Notes: generated by a model from the sequence alone, not told the origin. A stretch of DNA of 64,000 nucleotides from Jiangella alkaliphila (GCF_900105925.1 NZ_LT629791.1:124001-188000), one strand, 5' to 3'; counted from the first letter of the stretch, positions 35,445-45,002 are shown. A program made the numbers and translations.

Positions 35445-38400
35445 TCAGCGCATGGCGACCGCTCCTGCCCGCCCGACGCCTGACTGCATCGCGGCCAGGC
35501 GGATCGCGGCGGCCTCCCGGGCGTCGACGACCCCCTCGGCCTCCAGCCGGTCCAGCACCTCACCGACGTGACGGAGGAACGCGCCGGTCGAACCCCAGTC
35601 CCGGTCCTCCTCGATGAGGTCGTTGACGGTGCACCCGTCGGCGGCCGCGCGGTTCGCCACCCCGCTGTCCACCGCCCCGACGACGACCGTCGCCCGCGGG
35701 TCCGGCTGCGGGCAGGCCGCCTCCACCGGCGCGATCCACACGTCGCGGATCTCGACGTCGGAGCCGTCGTGGTGGTTCTGGAACCCGATATGGCCCTCGA
35801 GCGCCCGGCTGCCGTCGCCGGTATAGGTGTTCACCAGCTCGCCGTTCAGCCAGACCGTGTAGGTCTGCCCGACGGCCCGGATCTCGTAGGTGTTCCACTC
35901 GCCGATCGGGTTCGCCAGCAGGTCGGTGATGGTGGCGAAGTTGTAGATCGACCCGGTCTTCTGCGGGTCGCCGCCACCCGGGTCGTCGTGCAGCTGCGCC
36001 TCGTAGCCCCGCACGCTGTCGTCGGGCTGACGGACCCACGGGCCCTCCCAGTCCAGCGGCGCCGGGAAGCGCATGAACACCCCGGAGTTGTCGGCCGGGT
36101 TGTTCATCTTGTACTGCAGCCGCAGGTGGAAGTCGCCGAAGGCCTGCGGCGTGTACCACAGCAGGCCGCCGGAGCCGCGGCTGAGCAGCGTGCAGTCCGA
36201 CGTGACGGTGAACGACCCGTTGCCCACCATCTCCCAGCCGTCCAGCGTCTCGCCGTCCCAGAGGGCGGTGAAGCCCGCGTCGGGCTCCGGGTCCGGGCAC
36301 ACCTGCGGCTCGGTCTCGGTCAGCTCGAACCGGTCGAACGCGACGTCGACCACCGGGATGTTCGGGTCGCCGTTGCCGCCGGACAGCGCCGCCACGCCGA
36401 CGTTCCACGACGACGCCGTGCCCAGGCCGTACGGACGGCCCACCGGCAGCCACTGCCCGCCGTCGGCCGAGTACTGCGCCGTCACCTCCAGCCCGTCGCT
36501 GACCAGCCGCAGCTCGAACGTGTCGGGGAAGTCGGCCGGTAGCGCGACGTAGTCGGCGGCGGTGTTGCGCTCCTGCCCGCCGGCGACGGTGAAGAACGAC
36601 ATCCGCCGGCTACCGTCCGGCCTTGCCATGACGACCGCCTTGGCGAAGTCGTCGTCGCCGGCGTGCAACAGCAGACCGGCCTGCTGGAACGCGGTGCTGA
36701 CGTCGGCGGTGACCCGGGTGGTGGCGGTCCAGCCGCCGTCCGGCGCCGGCCGCATGACCAGGTTGGTCGCGTCGGACTGGGCGGCGGTCAGCTCGCCGTG
36801 CGCCGTCGGCAGCACGAGGTGCCCGTCGGCGACGTGGTAGTCGTCCGGGTGGTGGCGGACGATCGACGGCCAGCAGGACAGGTCCAGCGCGTCGCCGTCG
36901 AACTCGTCCACCCCGCCGTCCTCGCACGGCGGCGCCGGGACGCTGACGCCGTCGCCGTTGAACCGCAGCCAGTCGAACGCCATCAGGTCCGGCCCGCCGG
37001 CCCCGACGTCGTCGTTGCGGAAGACCAGGTAGACGTCGAACGTCTCGCCCGGGTCGGCCAGGTCGGTGGTCCGCTCGACGACGGTGTCGACGCCACCGGT
37101 CACCGGCACGTCCACCGAGCCCAGCAGCTCGCCGTCGGGCGCGTCGCGGCGCACCTCGATGGTGCCGCCGTGCGCGGCCGACGAGGCGCCGACGGTGAGC
37201 GACTCGATGTTGGTCAGGTTCACCGTGTCGAACCTGATCCAGTCGCCGTGCGAGATGCTGCCGACCCGCGCCCGCGCGCTGGCCAGTGGCCGTTCGAAGA
37301 TCTGGACGCCCTCGCTCGCGGCGTAGTGCTCGGCCTCGCGCCGCTTCGGGTTGAGCCTGACCGCGTCGCCGCCGGTGAGCGGCTCGACGCCCGGTGCGCC
37401 CGCGTCGGTGAAGCTGGCCTCCAGCACGTAGTACAGGTTGGTCTCCTGGCCGTGCCCGCCGTCGGTGATGGTCGGGATCGTCCCGGTGCAGTGCGGATAG
37501 TTGTCCAGCGGGTGCGCGTGCTGGTCGTGGCCGAGCAGCGCCCCGACGGTCACCGCGTCGCACTCGATCTCGCCGCCGGCGATGCTGCCGTCCTCGACGT
37601 CGGCGACCGCCACGTCGTAGGCGACCTCGTCACCCCAGTCGAAAAAGCCGCCGTGCGGTGGCCAGCTGAATCCGACCTCCGGCCGGGTGTTGCCGGCGGA
37701 GATCCGCACCGCGGCCACCGAGCTGCGGTCCCGGCTGTCGGTGACGGTGAGCAGCGCGGTGTAGTTGCCCGCCTCGGTGTAGGTGTGCGACGGGTTCGGC
37801 TCGTCCGAGGTGGCGCCGTCGCCGAACGACCAGTGGAAGGTCATCGGCAGGCCGGCGGAGTGCTCGGTGCCCTCGCTGGAGAACTGCACGGTGAGCGGCA
37901 GCTGCCCCGAGGTCGGGGTGCCGGACGCCTTCGGGGTCGGCGGCCGGTCGCCGCCCACGTAGTCGATGCGGTAGATGCCGGCGCCCTCGTTGACGTCGCC
38001 GCGCCCGGCGCCGCTGCCGGAGCCGAAGTCGACGACGTACAGCGAGCCGTCCGGCCCGAACGTCGCGTCGAACGGTCCCCGGAACGTGGTGTCGCCGAAC
38101 ACCGGGTTGATCGACATCAGGTCGCCGGCCGCCACCGGGTCGAACCGCTCGTCCTCGAACGACTGGTCCGCGTCGACCCTGGTGATGGTCTTGTACCAGT
38201 TCCGGGCGTACTCGAACACGAACCACTTGCCGTCGTAGTACTCGGGGAACTTGGTGTCCGACTCCAGGTCCGGGTCGTAGTCGTAGACCGGGCCGCTCAT
38301 CGGTGCCGCGCCGCCGCTGCCCAGTTCGGGGAAGTTCGGCGATGTGCCGTAGCCGTACCAGACGAACGCCTCCTGCACGGGCGGCAGCTGCTGCAGCCCG

Positions 38401-40154
38401 GTGTTGTGCGGCGAGTCGTTGACCGGGCCGCCGGCGCAGTCGAACGGCTCGCCGGACGTGCCGGTGGCGAAGTCGAAGTCGATGTAGGGGATGTTGTTCC
38501 CGACGCAGTGCGGCCAGCCGTAGTTGCCGGCCTCGCTGACGACGTTCCACTCCACCAGGCCCTCGGGCCCGCGCGCCGGGTTGGCCTGGGTGGCGTCCGG
38601 CCCGTAGTCAGCCACCAGCACGTCGCCGGTCTGCTGGTCGACGGTCATCCGGAACGGGTTGCGGAAGCCCATCGCGTAGATCTCCGGCCGCGTCCGATCC
38701 GTGCCCGGCGGGAACAGGTTGCCCTCCGGGATGCTGTAGCCGCCGTCGTCGGTCGGGACGATCCGGATCACCTTGCCGCGCAGGTCGTTGGTGTTGGCCG
38801 ACGTCGCCTGCGCGTCCCAGGCGGCGCGGTCGGGCCGCTCGTCGATCGGCGCGTAGTTGTTCGACTGCGAGAAGTCGGTGTTGTCACCCATCGAGGCATA
38901 GAGGCTGCCGTCCGGCCCGAACTCGACCGCGCCGCCCATGTGCACGTTGGCCAGGCCGATGTCGCGCCAGGTCGGGAAGTCCAGCAGCCGGCTCTCGGAC
39001 TCGATGTCCAGCAGCGACGTCTCGAAGTCGAAGGTGAACCGCGAGATGTTGATCCGCGCGACCTCCGGGTCGGAGTACATCGCGTAGACCCAGCCGTTCT
39101 CGCCGAAGTCCGGGTCCAGCGCGAAGCCGGTCAGCCCGTCGGAGTGCCGGGCGGTGCTGAGGCCGAGCTCCAGGTCGCCGACGGTCGTGACCTCGAGCGT
39201 CGTCTGGTCGATCAGCTTGAACTGCCCGGTGCGCTGGATGTACATCACCCGGCGATCGGGCAGTACCTCGATCTCGAACGGGTCGGCGAGCTCGTCGGTG
39301 AGCTGCGTGACGGCGAAGCTCTCGGCGTCGGTGGCGCCGCAGTCGCCCGGCACCGCGCCGGCCGCCCAGGTGAGGCCGCCGAGCAGGTGCCCGGCGAACT
39401 CCGGTTCGGCGAACGCGGCGGCGTCGTGCCCGCCGGCGGTGTACCAGGACCGGCCGCCGTCGTAGACCTGGCACCACGAGAACGGATGGTTCAGCCCGGA
39501 GTCCAGGCCCGGGATGCCGTCGCGCAGCTTCAGCTCGGCCAGCACGTGCACGTCACCGGTCGGGTCGGCGTCGAGGTTGACCCAGCCCTCCGAGCGCTCC
39601 CACAGCTGCGGCAGCTCGCTGGTCGACGGGTGCACCCGGTCCAGCACCTCGATGCGGCCGGGCAGCGTCTCGCCGGCCGCGCCGAGGTCGGGGTGGCCGG
39701 AGACGCGGGCGCCGACGAGGCCGCCGTACCACTCCCAGTCCGGCTCGGACTCGGCCGCGGCGTGCAGGCCGACGTAGCCGCCGCCGTTCTGGATGTAGCG
39801 GGTGAACGCGGCCCGCTCCTCCTCGTCGAGCAGCGCGGCGTCGGCCGTCGACGAGGTGTTGTTGAAGACGACGACGTCGAACCCGGCCAGGTCAGCGTCG
39901 GTGAACAGCGTGGTGGAGTCGTCGACGACCACCTCGAAGTCGTGCTCCGCCCCGAGCTCCTGGATGAGCGCCGCACCCGCGGCGACCGACGCGTGCGGCT
40001 CACCGGTCACCTTGGAGAACACGAGGGCGCGGAACTGCGGGTCCGCGTCCACGGCGGGTGGCGGATCGGGTGCGGCCGCCGTCGGCGGCGCGCCGGCGAG
40101 AGCGGCCGTCAGAACAACGGCGGACAGGGCTGAGAGCAGGCTGGATCGGCGCAT
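35445..40154 (-). CDS. Secreted ThuA / sugar dehydrogenase / PKD / CBM6 / DUF1080 fusion
   Basis: 1569-residue exported protein. Signal peptide 1-28; ThuA domain about 41-263 (GGGYVGLHAAAESEPDW, GGHDAAAFAEPEFAGHLLGG); soluble glucose/sorbosone dehydrogenase propeller about 276-738; PKD domain about 741-825 (FHWSFGDGATSDEPNPSHTY); CBM6-like about 936-1061; concanavalin-like sandwich about 1078-1281; DUF1080 (3-keto-disaccharide hydrolase-like) about 1290-1480; C-terminal helical FIMAH-like domain about 1488-1568. Predicted to bind, oxidise and cleave glycosides outside the cell. ATG 40154 is used (GGAG 7 nt upstream, followed by a signal peptide). A LacI-type operator precedes it. Confidence 0.85.
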   Translation of the reverse strand: MRRSSLLSALSAVVLTAALAGAPPTAAAPDPPPAVDADPQFRALVFSKVTGEPHASVAAGAALIQELGAEHDFEVVVDDSTTLFTDADLAGFDVVVFNNTSSTADAALLDEEERAAFTRYIQNGGGYVGLHAAAESEPDWEWYGGLVGARVSGHPDLGAAGETLPGRIEVLDRVHPSTSELPQLWERSEGWVNLDADPTGDVHVLAELKLRDGIPGLDSGLNHPFSWCQVYDGGRSWYTAGGHDAAAFAEPEFAGHLLGGLTWAAGAVPGDCGATDAESFAVTQLTDELADPFEIEVLPDRRVMYIQRTGQFKLIDQTTLEVTTVGDLELGLSTARHSDGLTGFALDPDFGENGWVYAMYSDPEVARINISRFTFDFETSLLDIESESRLLDFPTWRDIGLANVHMGGAVEFGPDGSLYASMGDNTDFSQSNNYAPIDERPDRAAWDAQATSANTNDLRGKVIRIVPTDDGGYSIPEGNLFPPGTDRTRPEIYAMGFRNPFRMTVDQQTGDVLVADYGPDATQANPARGPEGLVEWNVVSEAGNYGWPHCVGNNIPYIDFDFATGTSGEPFDCAGGPVNDSPHNTGLQQLPPVQEAFVWYGYGTSPNFPELGSGGAAPMSGPVYDYDPDLESDTKFPEYYDGKWFVFEYARNWYKTITRVDADQSFEDERFDPVAAGDLMSINPVFGDTTFRGPFDATFGPDGSLYVVDFGSGSGAGRGDVNEGAGIYRIDYVGGDRPPTPKASGTPTSGQLPLTVQFSSEGTEHSAGLPMTFHWSFGDGATSDEPNPSHTYTEAGNYTALLTVTDSRDRSSVAAVRISAGNTRPEVGFSWPPHGGFFDWGDEVAYDVAVADVEDGSIAGGEIECDAVTVGALLGHDQHAHPLDNYPHCTGTIPTITDGGHGQETNLYYVLEASFTDAGAPGVEPLTGGDAVRLNPKRREAEHYAASEGVQIFERPLASARARVGSISHGDWIRFDTVNLTNIESLTVGASSAAHGGTIEVRRDAPDGELLGSVDVPVTGGVDTVVERTTDLADPGETFDVYLVFRNDDVGAGGPDLMAFDWLRFNGDGVSVPAPPCEDGGVDEFDGDALDLSCWPSIVRHHPDDYHVADGHLVLPTAHGELTAAQSDATNLVMRPAPDGGWTATTRVTADVSTAFQQAGLLLHAGDDDFAKAVVMARPDGSRRMSFFTVAGGQERNTAADYVALPADFPDTFELRLVSDGLEVTAQYSADGGQWLPVGRPYGLGTASSWNVGVAALSGGNGDPNIPVVDVAFDRFELTETEPQVCPDPEPDAGFTALWDGETLDGWEMVGNGSFTVTSDCTLLSRGSGGLLWYTPQAFGDFHLRLQYKMNNPADNSGVFMRFPAPLDWEGPWVRQPDDSVRGYEAQLHDDPGGGDPQKTGSIYNFATITDLLANPIGEWNTYEIRAVGQTYTVWLNGELVNTYTGDGSRALEGHIGFQNHHDGSDVEIRDVWIAPVEAACPQPDPRATVVVGAVDSGVANRAAADGCTVNDLIEEDRDWGSTGAFLRHVGEVLDRLEAEGVVDAREAAAIRLAAMQSGVGRAGAVAMR

Positions 40155-40188
40155 TCGGGACTCCGTCCATGCGGGGGTCAGGACGATC

Positions 40189-40202
40189 GGAAAGCGCTTA
40201 CC
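40189..40202. promoter_or_regulatory. LacI-type operator upstream of the ThuA fusion
   Basis: Near-perfect dyad GGAAAGCGCTTACC with the central AGCGCT typical of LacI/GalR family sites, 35 bp upstream of the ThuA-fusion ATG. The regulator is not in the window. Confidence 0.6.
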
Positions 40203-40240
40203 GCGACAAGAGTGTCGGTGCCGGCCCAGTGCTGTCAAGC

Positions 40241-40264
40241 CCCGCCCCATGATCATGGGGCGGG
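40241..40264. repeat. Perfect 24-bp palindrome
   Basis: Core GCCCCATGATCATGGGGC extended to a perfect 24-bp dyad, a few bases past the pit stop codon. Likely a terminator stem for pit; shares the ATGATCAT core with the hairpin at 20909-20960. Confidence 0.75.
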
Positions 40265-40266
40265 CG

Positions 40267-41274
40267 TCAGAGTGAGCGGAGGCCCGGCAGGAGGTGGAGG
40301 ACGCCGTAGCTGAGGGCGGCCGCGAGACCGGCCATCGGAATCGTCAGCACCCAGGCGCTGAGGATGTTGCCGGCGACGCCCCAGCGGACCGCCGACAGCC
40401 GCTTGGTCGAGCCGACACCGATGACGGCGGACGTGATGGTCTGGGTGGTCGAGATCGGGGCGTGGTAGGCGAACGCCGTCGTGTAGAGCACGCTGGCCGC
40501 CACCGACTCCGCGGCGAAGCCCATCGGCGGGTCGAGGTGCACGATCCGGCGGCCCAGCGTCCGCATGATCCGCCAGCCGCCGGCGTACGTGCCCGCCGCG
40601 AGCGCCGTCGCGGCCAGCACGATCACCCACCACTGCACCTCGAAGCCCGACTGGTACTCGCCGACCACCAGCGCCAGCGTGATGACGCCCATGGTCTTCT
40701 GCGCGTCCTGCAGGCCGTGGCCGAGCGCCATGGCGGCCGCGCTGAGCGTCTGGGCCATCCGGAAGCCGCGGTTCACCCGGCCCGGATGGGCCCGGCGGAA
40801 GATCCACTGGATCGCCGTCATCACGAGGAACGCCAGCCCGAACCCGACCAGCGGCGACACCACCATCGGGATGACGACGCTCTCGAACACGCCGGACCAG
40901 TGCACGGTGTTGGCCGACGCGATGGCCGCGCCGACCAGCCCGCCGATGAGCGCGTGCGTCGACGACGACGGCAGTCCGAGCCACCAGGTGAGGATGTTCC
41001 AGACGATCGCGCCGACGAGCGCGGCCAGCACGACCAGCAGGCCGCTGTCGCCGTCGGGCGGCGCGATGATGCCGGAGCCGACGGTCTGCGCGACGCCGGT
41101 ACCGAGGAACGCGCCGACCAGGTTCATCGACGCGGCCAGCATGAGGGCGACGCGAGGGGTCAGCGCCCGGGTCGAGACCGACGTGGCGATGGCGTTCGCC
41201 GCGTCGTGGAACCCGTTGGTGTAGTCGAACGACAACGCGACGACGATCACCGTCAGGATCAGGGCGAGCTCCAC
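40267..41274 (-). CDS. pit: Low-affinity phosphate transporter Pit
   Basis: 335-residue inorganic phosphate/cation symporter with about 10 helices and the inverted-repeat signatures SFDYTNGFHDAANAIATS near the start and TTAFAYHAPISTTQTIT near the end. Imports metal-phosphate when phosphate is plentiful. GTG start 4 bp after the upstream PhoU-like gene; a two-gene operon. Confidence 0.92.
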   Translation of the reverse strand: MELALILTVIVVALSFDYTNGFHDAANAIATSVSTRALTPRVALMLAASMNLVGAFLGTGVAQTVGSGIIAPPDGDSGLLVVLAALVGAIVWNILTWWLGLPSSSTHALIGGLVGAAIASANTVHWSGVFESVVIPMVVSPLVGFGLAFLVMTAIQWIFRRAHPGRVNRGFRMAQTLSAAAMALGHGLQDAQKTMGVITLALVVGEYQSGFEVQWWVIVLAATALAAGTYAGGWRIMRTLGRRIVHLDPPMGFAAESVAASVLYTTAFAYHAPISTTQTITSAVIGVGSTKRLSAVRWGVAGNILSAWVLTIPMAGLAAALSYGVLHLLPGLRSL

Positions 41275-41278
41275 CCGC

Positions 41279-41890
41279 TCACGACTCCTTGACGGCGATC
41301 TGCTCGATGATGTTGGCGACGGTCTCGAACCCGTCGACCGCCGACTCCAGCGTGTCGACGACGTCCTTGAGCTTGTGCACCGTCAGGGCGTCGTACTCGC
41401 CGGAGAAGATGCGCGCCAGCAGCCGCCGGTAGTCCTGGTCGGCCTGGTTCTCCAGCCGGTTGACCTCGATCCAGTAGTCGGCGAGCTCCGACGGGGTCCG
41501 CAGCCGCGGCATCGCGTCGGCGGTCAGCTCGGCCGCGCGGTCCAAGACGTCGACGAGGTCGCCCACGCCGTGCGGCAGGTCGCCCACCCGGTACAGGACC
41601 ATGAGGTCCAGCGCCGCCTCGACGTCGTCGAGCACGTCGTCGAGCGCGCCGGCCAGCCGGTAGATGTCCTCGCGGTCGAACGGCGTGACGAACGTGGAGT
41701 TGACCCGTCGGACGATCTCGTGGGTGTGCTCGTCGCCCTGGTGCTCGACCTCCTTGAGGCGGACGGCGAGGCCGGCCCGGTCGGCGTCGGACGCGAGCGC
41801 CTCGGACAGCAGCCGCACGCCTTCGCGCAGGTTACGAGCGGAGGCGGCGAACAGGTCGAAGAAGGCGTTGTCTCGTGGGGATAAGCGCAC
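41279..41890 (-). CDS. PhoU-like Pit accessory protein (DUF47)
   Basis: 203-residue all-helical protein of the DUF47/YkaA group, regularly paired with Pit (first gene of the operon). Acidic residues such as EVEHQGDEHTHEI and LENQADQDYRRLL recall metal-cluster motifs of PhoU. Role: regulating Pit. GTG start with GAGGAG 5 nt upstream. Confidence 0.9.
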   Translation of the reverse strand: MRLSPRDNAFFDLFAASARNLREGVRLLSEALASDADRAGLAVRLKEVEHQGDEHTHEIVRRVNSTFVTPFDREDIYRLAGALDDVLDDVEAALDLMVLYRVGDLPHGVGDLVDVLDRAAELTADAMPRLRTPSELADYWIEVNRLENQADQDYRRLLARIFSGEYDALTVHKLKDVVDTLESAVDGFETVANIIEQIAVKES

Positions 41891-41933
41891 GAAACTCCTC
41901 TGTCGGACGGAGGCGAACGGTGGAATGCTAAAC

Positions 41934-41975
41934 GGTGAACAGTCTGTGACGTGTCACACGTCCCCGCTGTTCACC
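41934..41975. promoter_or_regulatory. Dyad and GTTCACC sites upstream of the Pit operon
   Basis: Two GTTCACC heptamers face each other (41934-41940 on the minus strand, 41969-41975 on plus) around the dyad TGTGA-CGTG-TCACA (41945-41958). GTTCACC resembles half of a PHO box. It lies between the Pit operon start and the kinase gene stop; binding protein unknown. Confidence 0.4.
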
Positions 41976-41984
41976 TGTGGATCT

Positions 41985-43589
41985 TCAGTCGGTCCACCGA
42001 TTGAGGTCGTTCAACGAGAGGTCGCCCGGCCACCAGCCGCCGCCGAACGAGTCGAAGATCAGCACCGCTCCGCAGGCCAGGAGGAACAGCGCGCCGAGCA
42101 CCACCCACGCGAGGTCGCGGGACCGGTCCAGCGGCGCCAGGATCGCCCGGATGCCGTGCCGGCTGCGCACCGTGCCGGGGCCGCGCCACACCAGCCACGT
42201 CGCCACCACGGCGGCCGCGATGGACGGCGTGCGCGTGCCGCCGACGTCCATGAGGTCCAGCAGGCCGCCGACCAGCAGTGCGCCGAGCGCCGCCACCAGC
42301 AGCTGGGCCAGGCACGGCACCGCCGCGGCCACGACGTCCCACGGCGCGGCCAGCGCCGCCACCACGGAGTCGTTGCGCTGGGCGCCGCGCACCTCGCGCC
42401 GCTCGAACAGCCGCCGCTGGATGCGCCAGACGATGCGGCCGGTCAGCAGGATCAGCAGCGCCGCGGCACCGCCGGCCCACGGCGCGGCCGCGATGAGGAA
42501 CACCAGCAGCAGCCCGCCCAGGCCGATGGCCAGCCGGGACCGCCAACTGCCCGGCGCCAGCGACTCACCGCCCGGCCGCGGCGGCGGGACGGCCAGCGGC
42601 GACGGCTTCGGCGGCGGCTGCTGGGGGCGCTGCTGGCGCCGGTCGTGGACCGGCAGCGGCGGCGGCTGCACCTGGGTCGGCGGGACGTACGGCGGCGGCG
42701 CGGGCGTGACCGGCAGCGGGGGCGGCGCCGGCACCGGCGCGATGACCGCGGTGTCGTCGAGCGCCGGCGGTGGGACGGCGACAGTGGGCGGCTCGGCCGA
42801 GCCGAGCGCGTGCACCAGGGCCGGGACGCCGGGGCGGCGGGCGGGGTCGGGGTGCAGCGCGGCGTCGAGCACCGTCGCGAGCCACGGCTCGACGCCGGAG
42901 AGGTCGTGCTCGCCGCGCCGGATGCGGTCGACGACGGCGAGGTCGGGGCCGCCGCCGTACGGAGCCCGGCCGGCCGCGGCGTAGGTCAGCGTCGCCGCCC
43001 AGGCGTGCACGTCGGTGGCCGGCGTCGGGTCGCGGCCGAGGACGGTCTCGGGCGCGAAGTAGCCCGGCGTGCCGGAGATGAGGCCGGTGGCGGTGAGCCG
43101 GGTGTCGTCGGTGGCGTGCGCGATGCCGAAGTCGATGAGCACCGGCCCGCCGGCAGCCAGCATGACGTTGCCCGGCTTGATGTCGCGGTGCACGACCCCG
43201 GCGGCGTGCACGGAGGTCAGCGCCTCGAGCAGACCGCGCGCCAGGATGCGCAGATCGGCGGCGGCCAGCGGGCCGTGCTCGGCCACCCACGCGCTCAGCG
43301 GGACGCCGTCGACGAACCGGGTGACGATGTACGGCGGCTCCGCGGACACGTCGGCGTCGAGCACCTCGGCCACGCGGTCGCCGCGCACCCGGACCAGCGT
43401 GGCGACCTCGCGCTCGAACCGGCGGCGGCCGTCGGTGCCGCCGACCAGCCACGGGCGCAGGGTCTTCACCGCGACCGGGCGGCCGTCAGGAGCGGTCGCC
43501 AGGTACACGACCCCCATGCCGCCCTCACCGAGCTGACGGACCACCCGGTACGGGCCGATGTGGGTGAGTTCGGCCGGCCTCGCATCCAC
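41985..43589 (-). CDS. Membrane Ser/Thr protein kinase (PknB-like)
   Basis: 534-residue Hanks-type kinase. Kinase domain about 13-260 with GEGGMG, Lys42 in PVAVKTL, Asp136 in HRDIKPGNVML, Asp153 in DFGIAH and GTPGYFAPE. A Pro-rich linker (about 275-345) leads to four or five membrane helices with no extracellular sensor such as PASTA. Substrate and signal unknown. The GTG at 43589 gives the usual distance to the P-loop; an ATG at about 43625 is possible. Confidence 0.88.
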   Translation of the reverse strand: MDARPAELTHIGPYRVVRQLGEGGMGVVYLATAPDGRPVAVKTLRPWLVGGTDGRRRFEREVATLVRVRGDRVAEVLDADVSAEPPYIVTRFVDGVPLSAWVAEHGPLAAADLRILARGLLEALTSVHAAGVVHRDIKPGNVMLAAGGPVLIDFGIAHATDDTRLTATGLISGTPGYFAPETVLGRDPTPATDVHAWAATLTYAAAGRAPYGGGPDLAVVDRIRRGEHDLSGVEPWLATVLDAALHPDPARRPGVPALVHALGSAEPPTVAVPPPALDDTAVIAPVPAPPPLPVTPAPPPYVPPTQVQPPPLPVHDRRQQRPQQPPPKPSPLAVPPPRPGGESLAPGSWRSRLAIGLGGLLLVFLIAAAPWAGGAAALLILLTGRIVWRIQRRLFERREVRGAQRNDSVVAALAAPWDVVAAAVPCLAQLLVAALGALLVGGLLDLMDVGGTRTPSIAAAVVATWLVWRGPGTVRSRHGIRAILAPLDRSRDLAWVVLGALFLLACGAVLIFDSFGGGWWPGDLSLNDLNRWTD

Positions 43590-43745
43590 AGGTAGACGGT
43601 AACCGACCGGACCCCGGCGAGGCATTCCCGAGCCACGCCGGGCGAGCGCCACGCCTGCGGGGCCGCAGCGTGCTTTGCTATGACAACACGATCGATCATG
43701 GGGGTGCGGCCGGGCCGAAGGAGTCCGGCTCGGGGAGGACCGGCG

Positions 43746-44621
43746 ATGGGCAGCCAGGGCCAGGCGACGGCTCAGCACGAGACCACCGACGCACCGACCC
43801 GGCTGCCGCGCATGCGCCGGCCGGCGGACACCCCGTCGGCGCCCCGGCGCGCGCCCGGTGGCCCGCGGCCGTCCGGCGGCGACGTCCGGCCCGGCTCCGG
43901 CGACGCCACCGGCCGGGCCAGCCGCAGCACCCGCCTCGACAGCCTGGCCCGCGAGCTGCACGCCGCCGGCCGCCAGGGCCGCACGTCGTCGTGGCTGGCC
44001 GAGCGGCTGGGCGTCTCCGCCCGCACGGTGAAGCGCGACGTCATCGCGCTGCAGCAGGCCGGCATCCCGATCCGCGCGTCCAGCGGCCCGCAGGGCGGCT
44101 ACGTCATCGACCAGGCCGGGCAGCGCACGCTCAGCCTCACCCCCGACGAGGCGCTGGCCATCGTCGTCGGGCTGCAGTCAGTGCCCGACCAGCCGTTCGC
44201 CGCCGCCGCTTCGGCCGCCGCGGCCAAGGTGCTGCGCGCGGTCGCGCCCGACCGCCGCGCCGACGTCACCGCCGTCGCCGAGCGCATCTGGATCCGCCCC
44301 GGCGAGCCCGAGCCGCCGCACGACGACGCCGTCCGCCCCGTCCTCACCGACGCCATCCGCGACCACCGCGTCGTCCTCCTCGACCACACGCCCGCCGCCA
44401 CCACCGAGACGCTGACCGAGCAGGTCGAGCCGCTCGGGTTCGCGCACTCGCGCGGCGCCTGGTTCGTGCTGGCCTGGAGCCGCGAGGCCGACGCCGGCCG
44501 CTGGTTCCAGCTCGACCACGTCTCCGCCGCGCAGCCGACGCACGAGACGTTCGAGCCGCGCGACGTGCGCGAGATCTTCCGCCCGGTCCAGGCCGAGCCC
44601 GAGCCCGAGGCCGACGGCTAG
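43746..44621 (+). CDS. DeoR-type HTH and WYL-like transcriptional regulator
   Basis: 291-residue regulator: disordered Arg/Pro-rich N-terminus (1-70), an HTH_11 winged helix (AERLGVSARTVKRDVIALQ, about 88-125) and a C-terminal WYL-like ligand domain (TLTEQVEPLGFAHSRGAWFVLAW, about 215-270). The first ATG of the frame is at 43680, but GGGGAGG sits 7 nt before the ATG at 43746. Convergent with a SnoaL-like gene and shares its TAG stop with it. Confidence 0.8.
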   Translation: MGSQGQATAQHETTDAPTRLPRMRRPADTPSAPRRAPGGPRPSGGDVRPGSGDATGRASRSTRLDSLARELHAAGRQGRTSSWLAERLGVSARTVKRDVIALQQAGIPIRASSGPQGGYVIDQAGQRTLSLTPDEALAIVVGLQSVPDQPFAAAASAAAAKVLRAVAPDRRADVTAVAERIWIRPGEPEPPHDDAVRPVLTDAIRDHRVVLLDHTPAATTETLTEQVEPLGFAHSRGAWFVLAWSREADAGRWFQLDHVSAAQPTHETFEPRDVREIFRPVQAEPEPEADG

Positions 44622-44998
44622 GCCATGGCCCGCCGGCCGGGTGGGGCGAACGGCCACTCCTCGAACCAGGTGCAGCGCCCGTCGTCGTCGAGGCGGACGA
44701 CCCACAGGTCGCGGAACTCCTCGGTGACCGGGTCGCCGTACCAGACCTCGGCCCGCACGACCGCGGTGTCGCCGTCGACCGCGACGACCTCGGTGACCAT
44801 GCGGAACACCTCGTCCGGGCCGTCGCGCTGGGCCTCCCACATCCGCTCGATGGCCGTCAGGCCGACGACCGGGTCCTGGTAGGGACTCTGCTGGTAGGTC
44901 GCGCCGGCGGCGAACACCTCGTCGAGCGACTCGACGCCCGGCGTGCGCCAGGCGCGCTCGTAGGACTCGATCCAGGCTGTGACCCGAGCACTGTCCAT
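44618..44998 (-). CDS. SnoaL/NTF2-like protein
   Basis: 126-residue NTF2-fold protein: MDSARVTAWIESYERAWRTP helix, then QQSPYQDPVVGLTAIERMWEAQ and a sheet ending CTWFEEWPFAPPG. Small-molecule binding or isomerase-like; function unknown. Ends at a CTAG shared with the WYL regulator gene. Its start is 4 bp from the isochorismatase-like gene, which lies upstream on the same strand. Confidence 0.7.
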   Translation of the reverse strand: MDSARVTAWIESYERAWRTPGVESLDEVFAAGATYQQSPYQDPVVGLTAIERMWEAQRDGPDEVFRMVTEVVAVDGDTAVVRAEVWYGDPVTEEFRDLWVVRLDDDGRCTWFEEWPFAPPGRRAMA

Positions 44999-45002
44999 GC
45001 CC

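Noticed and set aside
36663-40133. 1156-codon plus-strand open frame
   Set aside because: Antisense to the ThuA fusion, no recognisable domain, biased composition; a GC shadow.
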